Below are positions 39,704 to 44,094 of a stretch of 44,094 nt of DNA, piece after piece (the stretch's first letter is position 1; each line of letters opens with the position of its first letter). Source of the DNA: Candidatus Saccharimonadota bacterium (GTDB lineage: Bacteria > Patescibacteriota > Saccharimonadia > Saccharimonadales > Saccharimonadaceae); the NCBI GenBank assembly GCA_017514125.1, contig JAFWKW010000015.1, forward strand, positions 1 through 44,094, in the 5' to 3' direction. A program made the position numbers and the translations under genes. Below the pieces are notes generated by a model. It was not told the DNA's origin, searched no databases, and saw only the letters and a list, made by a program, of their open reading frames with translations.

Positions 39704-41134
39704 ATGAGTAAAGACTCAGAAAGAGTAAAGAAAGCCGTCGAAATGGCGACCAAGGCTCACGAGGGCCAGTTCAGAAAGACCGGTGAGCCCTACATTATTC
39801 ACCCTTTGGCCGTCAAAAAAATCCTCGAAGACTGGGGTATGGACGAAGACACGGTTATCGCTGGCGTCCTTCACGACACTGTCGAAGATACTGATATTGC
39901 TTTGAACGATATTAAAGACGAATTTGGCGAATCCGTCGCTTTTCTCGTAGACGGCGTCACCAAGCTCTCCACCGCCCGAAACGGTATGAGAGATATAGAC
40001 ACTTATCTCCCAGAAACCAAAGATAATTTCTTAAGGCTAATGATTGCCCTTGGCGACGATATTAGGGTCCTCATCATCAAACTCGCCGACCGCCTCCATA
40101 ATCTCCGGACTCTCAGTGCTCTCCCTCCCGACAAGCAGAAAAAAATCGCCAAAGAATCGCTCGAAGTTTTCGCTCCATTGGCGGACCGGCTCAATATGGG
40201 GCTTCTCCGGGTCGAAATGGCCGACCTATCTTTCAAATATGTCGATCCCAAACGCTACGAATACCTCAAAGATTTAATCGAAAAATACAACAAACAAGCC
40301 GCTCGCTCTCTCAAAAAAATCGAAGGAGAAGTCGGTGAAGCTCTAAAAAAAGAAAAAATCAAATTTACCATCTCTGGTCGCGTGAAGTCAGTTTACTCAC
40401 TTCACAAAAAACTCGCCAAACACAACCAAAACATCAACGAAATTTACGACCTCACCGCTCTCCGTATCATCGTAGATGATATTACTACTTGCTACCTCGT
40501 GCTTGGCATTATTCATTCGCTTTATACTCCTATGAATGGCCGGATTAAAGATTACATTGCTATGCCAAAGCAAAACGGGTACCAATCCCTCCACACCACC
40601 GTGATTACCAAGGATAAGCACATTGTAGAATTCCAAATCAGAACCAAAGAAATGCACGAGTTTGCCGAGCGGGGGCTTGCCGCCAGCTTTTATTACAACG
40701 AACAGAAACTTACCGAAAATTACAAAAAAGGCAAAATCGAGCATCTCCCTACTAATTAACTTTGGATTACCGAGCTCCAAATGACCGCCGCGAAACTCCG
40801 AGAAGGGAAGAAAGTCGATCTTAAAAAACTAAAATTAAATCTCTTTGCCGACCGTATCTTTGTCTATACTCCGAAGGGCGATATTCTGGATCTTCCTCAG
40901 GGCGCTCTGCCACTCGATTTCGCCTACCGTCTTCACTCCGAAATTGGCGACCACGTCGTCGGTGTCAAGATCAACGGCAAAATGAGCAATCTAAACACCA
41001 AGTTAAAGCACGGCGACGTCGTCGAAATTTTGACCTCCAAAAACCAAATCCCAAAGACCTCTTGGCTCGACAAAATCATCACCCCCCACGCCCGTTCCAA
41101 AATCCTCCATTCTATCAACTCTCGCAACAAATAA
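39704..41134 (+). pseudogene. RelA/SpoT-type (p)ppGpp enzyme split by an in-frame TAA
   Basis: One frame of 476 codons is broken by TAA at 40757-40759. Part 1 (39704-40759, 351 residues) has the HD hydrolase (HDTVEDTDI, KLADRLHNLRTL) and synthetase (GRIKDYIAMPKQNGYQSLHT, IVEFQIRTKEMHEFAE). After the stop, the same frame gives LWITELQMTAAKLREGKK, like the WLxxLxxWQ link, then the TGS domain (FVYTPKGDILDLPQGALPLD) to 41134. ATG 40781 could restart the TGS part (117 residues), but no ribosome binding site is seen. The ACT domain is absent. Part 1 alone may still be active; the stop may also be a sequencing error. Confidence 0.85.
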
Positions 41135-41144
41135 AAAAATATGC

Positions 41145-41150
41145 TATAAT
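41145..41150 (+). promoter_or_regulatory. -10 box of tRNA-Thr
   Basis: TATAAT preceded by TATGC, 15 nt before the tRNA. No good -35 is seen. Confidence 0.5.
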
Positions 41151-41165
41151 ACTACTTACTACCAC

Positions 41166-41241
41166 GCCGCTGTAGCTCAGTCGGTAGAGCAGCTCATTCG
41201 TAACGAGCAGGTCACAGGTTCGATCCCTGCCAGCGGCTCCA
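41166..41241 (+). tRNA. tRNA-Thr (CGT)
   Basis: Acceptor stem GCCGCTG/CAGCGGC, D-stem GCTC/GAGC, anticodon loop TTCGTAA (anticodon CGT), T-loop TTCGATC. CCA is encoded (41239-41241). The bottom pair of the anticodon stem is an A·C mismatch. Confidence 0.95.
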
Positions 41242-41268
41242 TTTTTTATTTGTGTATTGTATTTATGC

Positions 41269-41274
41269 TATAAT
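41269..41274 (+). promoter_or_regulatory. -10 box of the DUF308-like gene
   Basis: TATAAT with a leader of about 20 nt holding AAAGGAG before ATG 41299. Confidence 0.5.
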
Positions 41275-41298
41275 ATATATAAGTAAAGGAGTTTTATT

Positions 41299-41922
41299 AT
41301 GGCAAAGCCAAAGTCAGAAATTATCAAGCGCCCTATCGAGCAAGTTGGCGGCGATCTCAAGGCTACCGCTTGGGGTTCGATATTCGGGTCATTAGCCCTA
41401 GTGATTTTAGGGGTCCTATGTATTGTTTGGCCAGATACCATTGTTAAGATTTTGGCATATCTTCTCGGCGCTTTCTTCATTATTAAAGGCGCCTACGACA
41501 TAATTAATTACTATATGAACGGTGGTCAGAGAGATTTCTTCAATAACGGCCTGCTTTCAGGCGTAGTTGCTGTCCTCATCGGTATCGCCGCTCTTCTAAT
41601 CGGCGAAAACATCGCCAGTATTTTCCGCGTGGTTCTAGGTATCCTCATCATCTATGAATCTCTCGTCCGCATCAATACCGCTACCAAGCTAGCTAGCGTC
41701 GGCGTTAACAGCTGGCGATATATTCTCGTCGTCGCCCTCATTATGATGGTACTTGGTATTTTCGTTACCTTTAATACTGGCGCCGTCGTCACTATGATCG
41801 GCTGGGTGATGATCGCTACCGGCATCATCGGCATTGTCGGTGACGCGGTATTTATCAGTCACGTCAACACCGTAGTCGACACTCTCACCGGCAAAGATTC
41901 TAAAAATAATCCATCAAAATAA
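41299..41922 (+). CDS. DUF308/HdeD-like membrane protein
   Basis: 207 residues with about six membrane helices in two similar halves (IFGSLALVILGVLCIVWPDT and GVVAVLIGIAALLIGEN). The WPDT and the repeated glycine pattern are typical of the DUF308 family, whose function is poorly known. AAAGGAG precedes ATG. It heads a three-gene unit with the two genes that follow. Confidence 0.75.
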   Translation: MAKPKSEIIKRPIEQVGGDLKATAWGSIFGSLALVILGVLCIVWPDTIVKILAYLLGAFFIIKGAYDIINYYMNGGQRDFFNNGLLSGVVAVLIGIAALLIGENIASIFRVVLGILIIYESLVRINTATKLASVGVNSWRYILVVALIMMVLGIFVTFNTGAVVTMIGWVMIATGIIGIVGDAVFISHVNTVVDTLTGKDSKNNPSK

Positions 41923-41931
41923 CCTATCAAA

Positions 41932-42294
41932 ATGAAAGATTTCAAGAGCGATTTTAAGATTATTCACCAAAAAGAGCGCATTATGCTAGTGCTTATGATT
42001 ATCAATTTGCTCCTAGCTATCGCTCTTGCTATCTTTAGCCTTATCAAGCTAAATCCCGACACTTCCGTCATCAAAGTTGGCTATGGCGACATTGGAGGAT
42101 ACAGGGATGGCTCTTGGACCGACCTTATCGTCTTTCCATTGCTCGCGATTCTTTTTGGCGTCCTTCATAACTTCATCGCCATTCGAATTTTTCACAAACG
42201 TGGCGCTGGTATGACCAAATTCTTCCTCATCGTCACCACACTCCTAATCGTCGGTACGTTTATTGTCTTTGTGAGGCTGACTCAAGGTGCGTAA
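41932..42294 (+). CDS. Hypothetical membrane protein
   Basis: 120 residues with about three membrane helices (IMLVLMIINLLLAIALAIFS, LIVFPLLAILFGVLHNFIAI, FFLIVTTLLIVGTFIVFVRL). An IKVGYGDIGGYRDGSW loop lies outside. It resembles small membrane proteins common in CPR genomes. It overlaps the next gene by 8 nt. Confidence 0.7.
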   Translation: MKDFKSDFKIIHQKERIMLVLMIINLLLAIALAIFSLIKLNPDTSVIKVGYGDIGGYRDGSWTDLIVFPLLAILFGVLHNFIAIRIFHKRGAGMTKFFLIVTTLLIVGTFIVFVRLTQGA

Positions 42295-43912
42295 AAACCT
42301 AGAAATCCCCAAAGGCAAACGCACCCCCAAATACCGTTTTTTTGAAATTCTACCCGGTTTCATTTCTTACGCCGCCATCATTTTGCTATTCGTTTTTTCG
42401 TTAATCGATCCAGTTCTCGGCGCGATTTATCTATTTATTATTATTGCAAGCACCCTGGTCAAAGCCATCAGCGTAGCCTATCGCACCGTTCAGGGCTACG
42501 AAGTCATCAAACGCGCCGAGCGCGTAGACTGGCGTAGGCGTCTCGAAGATTTAAAAGATCCCCACGCTGCCTACGAGCGATTAAGGGACGACAATTCCAA
42601 AAGCTACCATCACGAAGAACACATCGAAAATCTCAAACTTATGGCCGCTATGCCAAGCGAGTATTTAGATCCCGAAAAGACTCTCCACGTCATCATTATG
42701 ACTGCGTATAATGAGCCCATCGAAGTTCTCCGCCCCTCCATCAAAGCTATCAAAAGCTCCACTTTTCCCAAAGACCGCATCATTCTCGCGCTCGCTTACG
42801 AAGAACGCGGCGGGGAAGCTATGGCAAAAACCGTCCAAACTCTGTATCAAGAATTCAAAAACGTCTTCAAAGATTTCATTTTAATCAAACACCCCGATGG
42901 TTTGCCCGGTGAAGTCATCGGCAAAGGTCCTAACCTCACTTACGCCGGCCACAAAATCTCTGAGTATTTCAAAAAGAAGCACTTACCAGTTGACAACACC
43001 ATTGTGACTTCTCTGGATAGCGACAACCGCGTCCACCCCAAGTACCTAGACAACGTCGCCTACGAATTTGTCACTCATCCAGATCGTCAGCGGCTTAGTT
43101 ACCAGCCGGTTTCACTTTTTATGAACAACATCTGGGACGCCCCCGCCCCTACCCGCGTTATCGCGGTGTCAAACTCCTTTTTCAACGTGATTACCACTAT
43201 GCGCCCCCACGCTCTGAGGAACTTCGCCAGTCACTCTCAGCCACTTCAAGCCCTAGAGGCTATGGACTTTTGGAGCAAACGCACCATCGTAGAAGACGGT
43301 CATCAGTATTGGCGCAGCCTTTTCTTCTTCGGCGGTGATTACACGGTTTTGCCTATCCGTATCCCGATTTACCAAGACGCCGTCCTAGATGAAACTTTCT
43401 TAAAAACTATCAAAGCTCAATTCATCCAAGTTCGCCGCTGGTACTACGGCGCCTCCGACGTCGCCTATGTAGCCGTTCGCCTCTTTACCAAAAAATCCGA
43501 ACGCCCTATGCCTTTCTGGCAACTCTTTCCTAAATTCTGGCGACTTTTAGACGGCCACGTCACTCTCGCCATTATGGCACCACTCATTACCTTTGGCGCT
43601 TGGGTGCCGATGATTATGAACACTTCCTCCCACGCTATGGTTGGCTACAACCTCCCAAACATCGTCAGTATCATCGAAACTTTTGCTATGATTGGTCTCA
43701 TCGCTACCGTCTTAGTGTCTTTTCGTATGCTCCCGCCTCGCCCCGCCAAGTATCGGAAGGGAAGGAATATCTCGATGCTCATCCAATGGATTCTACTCCC
43801 CGTCACCTCCATCCTCTACCAGTCCATCGCCGCCTACTACGCCCAGACTCGCCTTATGCTAGGGCACTATATGGAAAAATTCGACGTCACAAAAAAAGTC
43901 GTCAAAAAATAA
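42287..43912 (+). CDS. Membrane-bound family 2 glycosyltransferase
   Basis: 541 residues. Two N-terminal helices (about 20-60), a GT-A catalytic domain with MTAYNEPIEVLRPSIKAIK, the DxD-like SLDSDNRVHP, TIVEDGHQYW, and the QVRRWYYGA motif (QxxRW) of processive synthases. About four C-terminal helices follow. It probably makes or exports a surface polysaccharide. Start GTG 42287, overlapping the previous stop. The donor sugar cannot be read. Confidence 0.85.
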   Translation: MRKNLEIPKGKRTPKYRFFEILPGFISYAAIILLFVFSLIDPVLGAIYLFIIIASTLVKAISVAYRTVQGYEVIKRAERVDWRRRLEDLKDPHAAYERLRDDNSKSYHHEEHIENLKLMAAMPSEYLDPEKTLHVIIMTAYNEPIEVLRPSIKAIKSSTFPKDRIILALAYEERGGEAMAKTVQTLYQEFKNVFKDFILIKHPDGLPGEVIGKGPNLTYAGHKISEYFKKKHLPVDNTIVTSLDSDNRVHPKYLDNVAYEFVTHPDRQRLSYQPVSLFMNNIWDAPAPTRVIAVSNSFFNVITTMRPHALRNFASHSQPLQALEAMDFWSKRTIVEDGHQYWRSLFFFGGDYTVLPIRIPIYQDAVLDETFLKTIKAQFIQVRRWYYGASDVAYVAVRLFTKKSERPMPFWQLFPKFWRLLDGHVTLAIMAPLITFGAWVPMIMNTSSHAMVGYNLPNIVSIIETFAMIGLIATVLVSFRMLPPRPAKYRKGRNISMLIQWILLPVTSILYQSIAAYYAQTRLMLGHYMEKFDVTKKVVKK

Positions 43913-43917
43913 AATTG

Positions 43918-43948
43918 TTGACACAAATTTGAAAAAGCATGTTATAAT
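43918..43948 (+). promoter_or_regulatory. Promoter of the structured RNA
   Basis: TTGACA (43918-43923), 19 bp, TATAAT (43943-43948). Predicted start near G43955, which is exactly the first base of the closing helix. Confidence 0.75.
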
Positions 43949-43954
43949 GAAAAT

Positions 43955-44094
43955 GCGATAATTAAGTTTGTGTTTTAAAAGGCAGCCTATTTTTATTATA
44001 AATGGGCTAAATAGATACAACAAAAAATGGCACCAGGAGGAGTCATGTTGTTGTATCTAGGCAGCGCCTAATATACAAACTTGATTATCGCACC
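43955..44094 (+). ncRNA. Candidate structured RNA of about 140 nt (may be cut by the window edge)
   Basis: 5' (43955-43971) and 3' (44075-44091) ends pair over 17 bp with one G·U. Inside are hairpin P2 AGCCTATTT/AAATGGGCT (43984-43992 with 44000-44008) and hairpin P3 TAGATACAACA/TGTTGTATCTA (44012-44022 with 44049-44059). P3 has an apical ATGGC/GTCAT stem. AGGAGGAG (44035-44042) and ATG (44045) of an 8-codon ORF (MLLYLGSA) lie within P3. It fits no known RNA class I can name. It may be an independent RNA or the folded leader of the next gene. Confidence 0.6.

Noticed and set aside
40757-40759. Reassigned stop codon
   Set aside because: TAA is used as a normal stop by many genes in this window and Saccharibacteria are not known to recode it, so a mutation or sequence error is more likely.
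43955-44094. Retron msr-msd RNA
   Set aside because: The long end-to-end pairing would fit, but no reverse transcriptase can be seen before the window ends. I keep only the neutral call.
43955-44094. tRNA or tmRNA ending in CCA
   Set aside because: The helix ending in ACC looks like an acceptor end, but there is no T-loop GTTCGA motif or anticodon arm.

Overview
The window reads as a chromosomal segment of a Candidate Phyla Radiation (Patescibacteria) genome, most likely Candidatus Saccharibacteria (TM7). This rests on compact, small-genome gene content, a Gram-positive-style type IV pilus cluster without a secretin, reduced versions of housekeeping proteins (DnaG and NrdR without zinc ligands, TlyA without its S4 domain), C-type-lectin/FISUMP-like repeat proteins, and many promoters lying directly on the start codon. 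The assignment is by pattern recognition; no database search was possible.

Layout. 1-470: tRNA-Asp, a strong terminator and a hairpin-rich repeat region. 470-6036: rpsU, adk, map, ftsA, ftsZ, a zinc-less nrdR, a thioredoxin-fold protein and an MscS-like channel. 6060-8445: a scrambled, inverted array of five partial FISUMP-like cassettes, bounded by near-identical inverted repeats, with a lone, broken N-terminal membrane-anchor fragment. 8459-11545: ileS, carrying two in-frame insertions of an 80-bp palindromic element. 11.6-16.5 kb: small ORFs, a terminator, then a unit for two large surface proteins (one with an EF-hand loop and PDK/PTP repeats, one with a signal peptide and an IPETG-TM C-terminus). 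16.5-18.8 kb: rpsF-ssb-rpsR with a structured leader, efp and a TlyA-like methyltransferase. 18.8-30.3 kb: type IV pilus assembly genes (pilM, N, O, a small membrane protein, pilB, pilT, pilC), four pilin-like proteins and a prepilin peptidase that also carries the palindromic element. 30.3-36.0 kb, minus strand: Xer recombinase, ackA, an amino-acid ABC transporter, mscL and an unknown membrane protein. 36.0-41.1 kb: dnaG, rplU, parA-parB and a RelA/SpoT homologue split by an in-frame TAA. 41.1-43.9 kb: tRNA-Thr, two membrane proteins and a membrane glycosyltransferase. 43.9 kb to the end: a promoter followed by a strongly folded RNA of about 140 nt.

How it works together: cell division (FtsA/FtsZ), chromosome segregation (ParAB, Xer) and basic translation sit beside a complete pilus machine and several surface proteins, as expected of an episymbiont that contacts a host cell. 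The most notable items are (i) the invertible-looking FISUMP cassette array, (ii) an 80-bp palindromic element, like a Rickettsia palindromic element, that sits in the same reading frame inside essential genes and shows compensatory stem changes, (iii) nine starts whose A lies exactly where transcription should begin (leaderless mRNAs), and (iv) the structured RNA at the right edge.
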